Assembly (NCBI RefSeq): GCF_024166365.1
Contig: NC_064839.1
Coordinates: forward strand, 34,608,378 to 34,672,377
DNA: 64,000 nt
Source of the DNA: Elephas maximus indicus
Taxonomy: Eukaryota; Chordata; Mammalia; Proboscidea; Elephantidae
Direction of reading: 5' to 3'
The stretch's first letter is position 1. Each line of letters opens with the position of its first letter. Under the pieces are notes generated by a model that saw nothing but the letters and a program-made list of their open reading frames with translations, was not told the origin of the DNA and ran no database searches. The position numbers were made by a program, and so were the translations under genes. Shown one piece after another: positions 22,203 through 32,980 of the stretch.

Positions 22203-22531
22203 GCAGCTAAAGCAAAAGGAAGAATGGATGAAGTAAAAGAACTGAAGATTTCAAAGGGCCTCTTGAGAAGACAAAGTAAAGTATTATAATGACACGTGCA
22301 AAAAGCTGGAGATGGAAAACCAAAAGGGAAGAACACGCTCGGCATTTCTCAAACTGAACTGAAGAAAAAATTCAAGCCTCGAGTTGCAATAGTGAAGGAT
22401 CCCATGGGGAAAATATTAAACGACGCAGGAAGCATCAAAAGAAGATGGAAGGAATACAGAGTCATTATACCAAAAAGAATTGGTCAATATTCAACCAAAA
22501 ATAATCAGTCGATATTCAACCATTTCAAGAG

Positions 22532-24058
22532 GTGGCATACGATCAGGAACCGATGGTACTGAAGGAAGAAGTCCAAGCTGCTCTGAAGGCATTGGTGAAA
22601 AACAGGGCTCCAGGAATTGATGGAATATCAATTGAGATGTTTCAACAAACAGATGTAGCACTGGAGGTGCACACTTGTCTATGCCAAGAAATATGGAAGA
22701 CAGCTTCCTGGCCAACTGACTGGAAGAGATCCATATTTATGCCTATTCCCAAGAAAGGTGATCCAACCCATTGTGGAAATTATAGAACGATATCATTAAT
22801 ATCACACGCAAGCAAAATTTTGCTGAAGATCATTCAAAAACGGCTGCAGCAGTGTATTGACAGGGAACTGCCAGAAATTCAGGCTGGTTTCAGAAGAGGA
22901 TGTGGAACCAGGGATATCACTGCTGATGTCAGATGGATCCTAGCTGAAAGCAGAGAATACCAGAAGGATGTTTACCTGTGTTTTATTGACTATGCAAAGG
23001 CATTCGACTGTGTGGATCATACCAAACTATGGATAACACTGCAAAGAATGGGAATTCCAGAACACTTAATTGTGCTCATGAGGAACCTTTACATAGATCA
23101 AGAGGCAGTTGTTTGGACACGAGGGGATACTGACTGGTTTAAAGTCAGCAAAGGTATGCGTCAGGGTTGTATTCTTTCACCATACCTATTTAATCTGTAT
23201 GCTGAGCAAATAATACGAGAAGCTGAACTATATGAAGAAGAACGGGGCATCAGCATTGGAGGAAGACTCGTTAACAACCTGCGTTATCCAGATGACACAA
23301 CCTTGCTTGCTGAAAGAGAAGAGAACCTGAAGTACTTACTAAGGAAGATCAAAGACCACAGCCTTCAGTATGGATTACACCTCAGTATAAAGAAAACAAA
23401 AATCCTCACAACTGGACCAATGAGCAACATCATGATAAATGGAGAAAAGATTGAAGTTGTTAAGGATTTCATTTTACTTGGATCCACAATCAACAGCCAT
23501 GGAAGCAGCAGTCAAGAAATCGACAGATGCATTGCATTGGGCAAATCTGCTGCAAAGGACCTCTTGAAAGTGCTGAAGAACAAAGATGTCACCCTGAAGA
23601 CTAAGGTGCTGCTGACCCAAGCCATGGTATTTTCAATCACATCATATGCATGTGAAAGCTGGACAAGGAATAAGGAGGACCAAACAAGAGTTGACGCTTT
23701 TGAATTGTGGTGTTGGCGAGGAATATTGAATATACCATGGAGTGCCAAAAGAACGAACAAATCTGTCTTGGAAGAAGTGCGGCCAGAATGCTCCTTAGAG
23801 GCAAGGATGGCGAGACTGCACCTTACATACTTGGGACATGTTGTCAGGAGGGATCAGTCCCTGGAGAAGGACATCATGCTTGGCAGAGTACAGGGTCAGC
23901 GGAAAAGAGGAAGACCCTCAACGAGGTGGATTGACACAGTGGCTGCAACAATGAGCTCAAGCATAGCAACGATTGTAAGGATGGCGCAGGACCGGGCAGT
24001 GTTTCGTTCTGTTGTGCATAGGGTCGCTATGAGTCGGAACCTACTCGACGGCACCTAA
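22532..24058 (+). pseudogene. RTE reverse transcriptase ORF remnant (508 codons open)
   Basis: The longest open stretch of the element, in a different frame from the endonuclease part. Reverse transcriptase blocks by residue from 22532: NRAPGIDG (24-31), PIPKKGD (71-77), GNYRTISL (82-89), FIDYAKAFD (151-159), QGCILSPYLFN (211-221). The catalytic box reads YPDD (252-255) rather than the usual YADD. The C-terminus runs to the 3' tail. The open length makes it look intact, but the missing 5' part and the altered catalytic box argue against activity. Confidence 0.9.
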
Positions 24059-24077
24059 CAACAACAAAGGATAGTTA

Positions 24078-25340
24078 GTGGTGGTTTATAACTAAAGTTA
24101 CTTGCAAAAGGGTTATTAAAAAAATAGAAAACCAATGCCATAGAAAAGACTAGGTAGCAAATATAACAATGAAGGCATTTATCTACCGTGATTGGGAGCT
24201 GAAGTTGATCTTAACTTTCCTGGTATCCCAGGTAAGAAGACAAACATAAAGGGTCACATAACTTTGCTATTTGATAGAGAGAAATACAATAAGTGTATTT
24301 CTTTTTTAAGTTTAAGCATTTTTTAAAATTAATGCGTACTCATTGTGGAAAAATTTAAAAAGTCAGAGAAGAATAAGGAAAAAAAAATCCTGTTTCCACA
24401 ATACTGAAGATTTTGATGCATTTCTCAACATCATTTTTTTTTTAGCCATTAATTGTAAAAGAGGCTTTAAGTCTAATTTGTAAAATTTTCTTTGTAATCG
24501 AACTTTATTAGATTTTTTTTGAAAATGCACTTGACAGGTTCATGGTTGAATTTTCATGAGGAAATGTTAGTGCCCTGGTGAGTTCCTTTATTATCTGCTG
24601 CAGTGGCATGGAAAATAGGATGAAAAGTATGTTAGAAAGCTGTGTTGTGTCCTTACAAGCAGAGTTTAACACTAGTTTTTGGGACCTTATAGTGTGCTTT
24701 GAATGACTAAATGCAGATTGTCTTTAACAGTGATTTTAGAGAGACCGTGTCCGTTAGATAAAGAGAGTGACTGAGGGATGGATAATGTGTGTTATATGCC
24801 AGTTTCACTTACCAATTGGATAAAAAGTGAAGGCAAAAGATCAGTCAGCTCAGGAGAGTAATCCAGTTGATTTTTGATGACCCACCATGATACCAAACTA
24901 CGTTGTGGAGCTGGATGTAATGGTTTAATTGTGGGCCTCTTAAATCAGTGATTTTCATCCCATTTTTGCAGAGGGTCTGTAAATCCATGTGTGGCCTAAG
25001 CACCATTTGTGGACAGGGTAAACAACGTGTCTTACTGGGTGTGGACTGCTTTTTTTGATATATGTAGATAATGTTGTGACTAGTTAAATGCAAATTAGTT
25101 CAAAGCCATTACTATAATCATAGTAGCTTTCTGTCATTATTTTTTTCTCCTTCGTCAACTGTTAGAAGAACAAGTACTGTAACAGAAAATGGTGGAATCT
25201 ATTGTGTCAGACTTCTTTCCTAATGATCACTTCACCTTAGTTAAGAACTTTTTGTCGCTGTTCTGAGGAGCAAGTGGCCAAGGTTAGACTTTCATTAGGG
25301 TTTGATGTGTTGGCATTTTCTGTGCTTGATGCATTTTTTT
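24078..25340. other. SLC7A6 intron 1, no feature recognised
   Basis: AT-rich sequence without a gene or a repeat I can name. Confidence 0.5.
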
Positions 25341-25344
25341 TAAT

Positions 25345-25800
25345 GTTCATTATTATTATTGTTTTTTAATTGTGCTTTAAGTGAAATTTACAATTCAAGT
25401 CAGTTTCTCGTACAAAAACTTATACACACATTGTTATGTGACCCCTTGTTGCTCTCCCTACAATGTGACAGCACTCTCTTTCTCTCCACCCTATATCTCC
25501 TATGTCCATTCAACCAGCTCCTGTCCCCCTCTGCCTTCTCATTTCACCCCTAGGCAGGAGCTGCCCACATAGTCTCATGTGTGTACTTGAGCTAAAAAGC
25601 ACACACCTCACCAGTATCATTTTATGTCTTATAGTCTAGTCTCGTCTTTCTCTGAAGAGTTGGCTTCACGAATGGTTTTAGTTTTGGGCTAACAGAGAGT
25701 CCGGGGGCTGTGCCCTCTGAGGTCCCTCCAGTCTCAGTCAGACCATTAAGTCCAGTGTTTTTACTAGAATTTGAGGTCTGCATCCTGGTACATTTTTATT
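25345..25800 (-). mobile_element. L1 3' UTR copy, antisense
   Basis: Starts at a T-rich end (reverse poly(A)) near 25345 and follows the same order as the antisense L1 at 29395: 'attgtgctttaagtgaaa', 'gaagagttggctt', 'ccattaagtccagtgttttt', 'ctgcatcctg'. It stops at about 25795. Confidence 0.8.
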
Positions 25801-25967
25801 CAGTGACCATGACTAAGTACCAACCCTTTGCTAGGCCTATACTGGATGCTGCTGGGGAGACATCTAAAACAGACAAGAAGCTCATACACTAGTTGGGAGA
25901 GACTGAAGGTAAGCAAATGCTTTAGAGTGAGGTGACTACTAAGGCGGAAGTGTGTATTAGAAGCTTT

Positions 25968-26515
25968 GTTGTTGTTAGGTGCAGTCAAGTTGGTTCCGAC
26001 TCATAGCAACCCTGTGCACAACAGAACAAAACACTGCCTGGTCCTGTGCCATCCTCACAATCGTTGCTATATTGGAGCCCATTATTGCAGCTACTATGTC
26101 AGTCCATCTCATTAAGGGTCTTCCTCTTTTTCACTGACCATCTACTTTACCATGCATGATGTCGCTCTCCAGGCACTGGCCCTTACTGATTACTTGTCCA
26201 AAGTATGTGAGGTGAAGTATCATCATCCTGCCTTCTAGGGAACATTCTGGCTGTGCTTCTTTTAAGACAGATTTGTTCGTTCTTCTGGCAGACCATGGTA
26301 TATGCAATATTCTTCGCCAACACCATAATTCAAAGGCATCAACTCTTCTTTGGTATTCCTTATTCATTGTCCAGCTTTTGTATGCATATGAAGTGATTGA
26401 AAATACCATGGCTTTGGGTGGGTCAGGTGCACTGTAGTCGACCTTAATGACATCTTTGCTTTTTAATACTTGAAAGAGAGTTTTTGCAGCAGATTTGCCC
26501 AGTATACCAGAAGTA
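25968..26515 (-). mobile_element. 5'-truncated RTE LINE, antisense, with 15-bp duplication
   Basis: Reverse complement of the last ~550 bp of the RTE at 23500-24065. Near-identical repeats TGTATTAGAAGCTTT (25953-25967) and TGTACTAGAAGCCTT (26516-26530) flank it. The remnant encodes the C-terminal part of the RTE protein with frame breaks. Confidence 0.9.
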
Positions 26516-26923
26516 TGTACTAGAAGCCTTAGGGACACAAAGAAATATGTAGAGAAAGATGGCAACTGGGATGTTGAGAAAAAGGTGGGAGAAGGATGTT
26601 AGAGGTAGAGGGCTCAGCATGAGCAAAGGTTTGGAACGCCTGATGTGTTCTGGAAACCCTGAGCTACCAGGTTCTGTAGTTCAGTGTGATTGGATCATGG
26701 GTGGGATTGTGTCCAGCAGGGTGTCTAGTGGTGAGAAGGTTAGAATTGGTCCTAATGGCCTCAGATAGCTCCTGAGGGAGGGTCGCTAATTGTGCTCTGA
26801 AACCAACTGAGTAGATGGTAGGACTGGTATTCTGTTTTGAAAGCTGAGGAGCCAAATCACTGTTTTTGCTGTAGTGGAAGGCTATCTCTCACCTCTTCCT
26901 TCCCCTATCTCCTTCATGGAGGT

Positions 26924-27090
26924 GTTGTTGCTGTTAGGGGCTCTCAAGTAGATTCTGACTCATAGCGGCCCCATGTGACAGAGTAGAGCTTCCACTTAGG
27001 ATTTTCTTGGCTGTAATCTTTATGGAAGCAGATTGCCAGATCTTTCTCCCCTAGACCTACTGAGTGGGTTCAAACTGCCAACCTTTTAAG
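26924..27090 (-). mobile_element. AfroSINE, antisense, diverged
   Basis: From 'gttgttgctgttaggggctc' to 'caaactgccaacctttt'. It lacks the tRNA-like 5' end seen in complete copies. Confidence 0.8.
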
Positions 27091-27109
27091 CCCTGAAAGT
27101 ATCTATTGC

Positions 27110-29090
27110 AGGCGTCAATTTTTTTTTTTTTTCCTCAGAATTCACATAATTACATAAGTAAGAGCTACGTTGGGACATTCATTTTCAGATCTTCTATTAC
27201 TTTGCTGATTTTATATCTACTTGTTCTTCAGATGACTGAGAAGCGTGTTGACATCTCCAACCACAATTGTGGCTTTTATTTCTTGTTTCAGGTCTATCTG
27301 TTTTTGCTTCATGCATTTTGAAGTTCTGTTGTTGGGGAGCCCTGGTAGCTCAGTGGGTAAGAGCTACAGCTGCTAACCAAAACGTCAGCAGTTTGAATCC
27401 ACCAGCCACTCCTTAGAAACCCTATGGGACAGTCCAACTCTGTCCTGTAAGGTCACTATGAGTTGGAATCGAATCGATGGCAATAGGTTTGGTTTTGTGT
27501 GTGTGTCTGTGTTGTGGAAAGATGCATTTAGAATTATTATGTATTCTTGGTGAATTGACCACTTTATTATTATATAATATTCCTTTTATCCATAGTAGCA
27601 TTACTTGTTCTAAGTCTGTTTTGTCTGATGTAATATAGCTATTCCAACTTTCTTTTGATTAGTGTTTACATGGTTTATCTTTTTCAATCCTTGTAACTTA
27701 TCTATGCCTTTACACTGAAAGTGAATTTCTTGTAGACTGCGTATTGAGTCTTGCTTTTAAAAAAAAAAAAAATCTAATCTGACAATCTCTGTCTTTTAAT
27801 TGGTGTGTTTAGATCATTTACATTGAATATAGTTACTGAAATAGTTGGATTAAAATCTACCATCTTGCTAGTTATTTTCGACTTGTTTCATCTGTTTTGT
27901 TCCTTTTCTTTTTCTGCCTACTTTAGGATTGAGTTTTTTTTTTAATTCTGTTTGGCATATTATTTATTATCTCTTCTTTAAATTTTTTTAGTGTACATTT
28001 TTAACTACAGTCAACTTTAAATATTGTTATATCACTTCACATGTAATATAAGACCTTACTATAGTATACTCCCAATTCTTCCTTTCTATCTTTTGTGCTA
28101 TTGTTGTCATACATTTTACTTTTACATATGCTATAAATCCATAATACATTGTTATTGTTTTTTACTTTAGGCCGTCAATTATGTTTTAGAGCAATTAAAA
28201 ATAAACCAAAAAAATTTTTTTTAATATTTACTTCAGACCATTTGATATTTTCCCACAGCTCTAAGATGCTCTGTTCCATTTTTTTGTACCTTTTCCCATT
28301 TTGACTCCTACAATTTTTATCTCTCTGCTGAAATTCCACATTTGTTCCTGTATGCTGTCCATCTTTTCCATTAAAGACTTTAAATGTATTAATCATAGTT
28401 ATTTTGAATTCCCTGTCTGATAGTTCCAATAGCTGGGTCATCTCTAAGTCTGTCCTATTGACTGTCTTTTAAGAGTGGGTTGTTTTTCTTGCTTTTTTGT
28501 ATTTTTTATAATTTCTTATTGATTGCCAGACATAGTACGTAAAATGGTAGTAATATAAATACTGTGTTTTCTTGCAAATAACGCACCCACGTAAATAATG
28601 CACCCACACATATAACATGTAGAAATGATGAAATTAAGTAAAACAGTTCTGGCATAATGAGCCTGTTATTTGTGTAAAAATATGGTGGTATTTATGCTAG
28701 GAAATGGGCACACCTCTTTTTTCGCTAGGCTGTTAATATGAAAGTTTGAGTCAATTAGGAGATAAACTGAATTTAGGTTTTGTTGTTGTTATGGTTACAC
28801 TGAGTGTATCATTGGCTTCAAATTCCTCTAGCGTTTCCTTGTGCTTAGGATTGGCTTGCTGGAGGGAGGGTTTTTCTGTGCGTATATGGTCTACTCTCAG
28901 CTTTAGGTCTGCTTTGTGCACCTGTGCCTCAGTGCAGTTCACCACAATTTCAGTTGCTTGTTACTTGGCACTTACTAACCTGGTGGTGAGGAACAGGGGT
29001 GTTTTTCTGTTGTCCTGGTTCAGTCTCGGTATTAGGTCTTCTGTTTTCTTGGGTCTCAGGGGTGGATCTTTCTCGGTGATTTTGTTCCTA
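27110..29090 (-). repeat. Old L1 fragment, antisense, interrupted
   Basis: Phrases such as 'gactgcgtattgagtcttgc' and 'aatctgacaatctctgtctt' are typical of old mammalian L1 read in reverse. It is interrupted by an AfroSINE (27334-27500) and possibly by an unclassified insert near 28556-28750. Both edges are approximate. Confidence 0.5.
27334..27500 (+). mobile_element. AfroSINE, sense
   Basis: Complete-looking copy from 'ttggggagccctggtagctc' to 'gatggcaataggtttgg'. B-box-like 'gtcagcagtttgaatcc' is present. Confidence 0.87.
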
Positions 29091-29100
29091 CCCCAGAGAT

Positions 29101-29394
29101 TGTTGTTGTTAGGTGGCATCAAGTTGGTTCCAGCTCATAGTGACCCTATAAACAACAGAACAAAACATTGCCTAGTCCTACGCCATCCTCACAGTTGTTA
29201 TGCTTGAGTCCATTGTTGCAGCCACTGTGTCAATCCGTCTTGTTGAGGGTCTTACTCTTTCTTGCTGACCCTCTACTCTACCAAGCATGATGTCCTTCTC
29301 CAGGGACTGGTCCCTCCCGATAGCATGTCCAAAGTATGTGAGATGAAGTCTTACCATCCTAGCTTCTAATGAGCATTCTGGCTGTACTTCTTCT
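29101..29394 (-). mobile_element. RTE LINE 3' fragment, antisense
   Basis: Reverse complement of the RTE 3' end, from 'gttgttgttaggtggcatc' to 'gcattctggctgtacttctt'. It abuts the T-rich end of an antisense L1 at 29395. Confidence 0.88.
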
Positions 29395-30795
29395 TTTTTT
29401 TAATAATTTTTATTGTGCTTTAAGTGAAAGCTTACAAATCAAGTCAGTCTCCCACACAAAAACCCACCCTACACCTTGCTACACACTCCCAATTACTCTC
29501 CCCCTAATGAGACAGCCTGCTCTCTCCCTCCACTCTCTCTTTTCGTGTCCATTTTGCCAGCTTCTAACCCCCTCCGCCCTCTCATCTCCCCTCCAGGCAG
29601 GAGATGCCAACATAGTCTCAAGTGTCGACCTGATCTAAGAAGCTCACTCCTCACCAGCATCCCTCTCCAATCCATTGTCCAGTCCAATCCATGTCTGAAG
29701 AGTTGGCTTTGGGAATGGTTCCTGTCCTGGGGCAACAGCAGGTCTGGGGGCCATGACCACTGGGGTCCTTCTAGTCTCAGTCAGACCATTAAGTCTGGTG
29801 TTTTTATGAGAATTTGGGGTCTGCATCCTACTGCTCTTCTGCTCCCTCAGGGGTTCTCTGTTGAGTTCCCTGTCAGGGCAGTCATCGGTTGTAGCTGGGC
29901 ACCGTCTAGTTCTTCTGGTCTCAGGATGATGTAGTCTCTGGTTCGTGTGGCCCTTTCTGTCTCTTGGGCTCGTAATCGCCTTGTGTCCTTGGTGTTCTTC
30001 ATTCTCCTTTGATCCAGGTGGGTTGGGACCAATAGATGCATCTTAGATGGGTGCTTGCTAGCGTTTAAGACCCCAGGTGCCACTCTTCAAAGTGGGATGC
30101 AGAATGTTTTCTTAATAGATTTTATTATGCCTATTGACTCGATAGCACTATATTGACTTAGATGTCCCCTGAAACCATGGTCCCCAGCCCCTTGCCCCTT
30201 CTACGCTGGCCTTCGAAGCATTCAGTTTATTCAGGAAACTTCTTTGCTTTTGGTTTAGTCCAGTTGTGCTGACCTCCCCTGTATTGTGTGCTGTCTTTCC
30301 CTTCACCTAAAGTAGTTCTTATCTACTATCTAATTATTGAATGCCCTTCTCCCACCCTCCCTCCTTCCCCCCTCTTGTACCCACGAAAGAATGTTTTCTT
30401 CTCAGTTTAAACTATTTCTCAAGTTCTTATAATAGTGGTCTTATACAATATTTGCCCTTTTGCAACTGACTAATTTCACTCAGCATAATGCCTTCCAGGT
30501 TTCTCCATGTTATGAAATGTTTCACAGATTCCTCACTGTTCTTTATCCATGTGTAGTATTCCATTGTGTGAATATACCATAATTTATTTATCCATTCATC
30601 TGTTGATGGGCACCTTGGTTGGTTCCATCTTTGTGCTATTGTAAACAGTGCTGCATTAAACATGGGTGTGCATATATCTGTTCATGTAAAGGCTCTTATT
30701 TCTCTAGGATATATTCCAAGGAGCGGGATTGCTGGATCACATGGTAGTTCTATTTCTAGCTTTTTAAGGAAGCACCAAATCGATTTCCAATATAG
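29395..30795 (-). mobile_element. 5'-truncated L1, antisense
   Basis: Starts with a T run (reverse poly(A)), then the L1 3' UTR in reverse. The reverse-complement ORF2 C-terminal end lies at about 30427-30780. There the minus strand encodes [20 protein letters not shown] and [13 protein letters not shown], matching the sense copy at 61340-61480. Confidence 0.87.
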
Positions 30796-31780
30796 GCAGA
30801 TTTTGTAGAGGTGTGTGAGGTGAGGTGAGGTTCAGATGTAGAAGGCAGCTGAGGAATGGCTTTGGGGTTGTATGGCCAGGCCAGCCTGGGATTTAGCCAT
30901 CTGTCCTCTGGGAGCTGCTGGGGTTATATCACAACTCTGCTCTTGGGTGTTTAGCAGAGAGGTAGGGGCTTTTATTACTTTGGCCAAAAACTGTCCCCCA
31001 ATGACAATTGTATTTTGTTACTGAATGAAGAGAATAAAGCCTCATCTGCCCTTAGTTGCGTTGGGTGAATCTTTCCAGTGGAAACTTTGCCTCTCATTCA
31101 GGTGCTGGGACTGAGATCCTAGGCAGTGAGGGGCCTGTGGAGATGTTACTATAACACTGCCCCTCCCCCCAAATAGGGCCACTAAGTATTTTCTCCAGTA
31201 TATCATACAAATGTGATAAAGCCACATCAGAGACATCTATGGCAGGCTGACTGAGTCCAAAAGGAATTCCTGGCAGCCCTAGGCCCCCTCCCCACCAACT
31301 AGGGTCCGATGGAATGGGGGAGGCTGGAGTGGTCCCTGGGCTCAGGTCTCTCTGCGTGTCTCTTGTGCTGACTTGGGTGGAGAAGACAACCTAGGTCTGT
31401 CTCTCTGCACCTGACTTTTTTGTGTGAATCTAGGCTCCAAGCTGTTTCCTGCTTTCTGTTTGTTCCCATGGATGCCTGGGCTCACCTAACTGATACATGA
31501 AAACAAATATATTCTCACATGCCTGCATAGAGATTCCTGGAAGGCTTCATGCCAGGAGTGGAAGGGAAAGTGGTGCTGCCTTAAAGCCCAGAGGTAGCTG
31601 GGTAGACTGGCTCAACTCCTCTGGGAGTGGGGGAAGGCTTACTAGTGCCTCAGGGCAGCTTTTTCTGCATGGGCTCAGGTCCAGACTCTGGAAGGGAACT
31701 GGGACAGGTTGGGCCTATAGAGACTGGAGTTTCCCCCTGAAAATTCCTCACTCCTGAGTGGCTGCGGTTCGCTCTTGCTC

Positions 31781-32291
31781 AGGGTATCAGTTCCAGGGGA
31801 AAGCTTTCTTTCCCTGTCAGCTCTGGAGGAAGGTCCTTACCATCAATCTTCCCCAGACTAGGAGATTCCCCACACAGGAACCCTAGGTCCAAAGGACGTG
31901 CTCTGTTCCTGGCACTGCTTTCTTGGTCGTATGAGGTCCCCATGTCTTCAATCTTCCCCAGACTAGGAGCTTCCCCACCCAGGAACCCTAGGTCCAAAGG
32001 ACGTGCTCTGTTCCTGGCACTGCTTTCTTGGTGGTATGAGGTCCCCATGTCTCTCTGCTTACTTCTTTCTTTTATATCTCAAAAGAGATTGACTTAAGAC
32101 ATAATCTAATCTTGTAGATCTCATCAACATAACTGCTGCTAATCCACCTTGTTAACATCATAGTGATAAGATTTACAACACATAGGAAAATCACATCAGA
32201 TGACGAAATGGTAGACAATCATACAATACTGGGAGTCGTGACCTAGCCAAGTTGATGGATATTTTGGGGGGACACAATTCAATCCATGACA
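31781..32291 (-). mobile_element. MaLR/ERVL-like LTR, truncated, with internal 105-bp duplication
   Basis: Related to the LTR at 32474-32980. The right end 'cacaattcaatccatgaca' is present but the left end is missing. Two copies of a 105-bp unit occur at 31843-31947 and 31948-32052 with few differences. No internal retroviral gene is seen. Confidence 0.82.
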
Positions 32292-32473
32292 GTGATGTAT
32301 TGATCCCATTCTTAATCCTGTGACCTTAAAGGACTAACTTCTGGGTAGGAATCAATTGGCTGACCAGAGTCCTTTCTCCAGAACATGAAGTGGGATTAGG
32401 GAATTTCAAGCAAGACTGAGCAGGAATTGAGGGAGGGAGAAGACAATGCCGAGTGTAGGGTCAGGAAGGTGCT

Positions 32474-32980
32474 TGTCTTAGTTATCTAGTGCTGCTGAAA
32501 CAGAAATACCACAAGTGGATGGCTTTAACAAAGAGAAATTTATTTTCTCACAGTCTAGTAGGTTACAAGTCCAAATTCAGGGCATCAGCTCCAGGGGAAG
32601 GCTTTCTCTCTCTGTTGTTTCTGGGGGAAGGTCCTTTTCCTCAATCTTCCCTGGGTCGAGGAGCTTCTCGGGCATAGGGACCCTGTGTCCAAAGGATGCG
32701 CTCTGCTCCTGGTGCAGCTTTCTTCGTGGTATGAGGTCCCCAATTTTCTGCTTGCTTCCTTTTCCTTTTATCTCTCGAGAGATAAAAAATGGTACGGGCC
32801 ATACTCCAGGGAAACTCCTTTTACATTGGATCTGAATAAAGGTACTGTTACAATCCCACCTTAACCCTCTCAACATAAAATTACAATCACAAAATGGAGG
32901 ACGGCCACAGAATACTGGAAATCATGGCTTAACCAAGTTAATACACACGTACTCGGGGGAACATAATTCAGTCCCTGACA
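32474..32980 (-). mobile_element. MaLR/ERVL-like solo LTR with 5-bp target duplication
   Basis: 507 bp with TG...CA ends on the minus strand. It is flanked by GTGCT at 32469-32473 and 32981-32985, the 5-bp duplication expected of ERVL/MaLR integrations. Complete solo LTR. Confidence 0.88.

Larger units (their letters stand above)
20831..24065 (+). mobile_element. Near full-length RTE (BovB-like, RTE1-type) LINE
   Basis: A 3235-bp element flanked by perfect direct repeats AAAGGATAGTTA at 20819-20830 and 24066-24077. It has a 5' untranslated part (20831 to about 21230), an endonuclease region, a reverse transcriptase region, and a short 3' tail ending in an ACAACAACA simple repeat instead of poly(A). 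Encoded motifs include ELKWTG, YAPT, GDWNAKVG and TDHQLL (APE endonuclease), and FIDYAKAFD (reverse transcriptase). The frame is broken by TGA at 21246, 21723 and 22200 and by at least one frameshift before 22532, so this copy is dead. BovB/RTE elements are known to have moved horizontally among vertebrates. Confidence 0.93.

Noticed and set aside
21923-22345. 140-codon minus-strand frame in the RTE element
   Set aside because: Antisense shadow of the RTE endonuclease/linker region.
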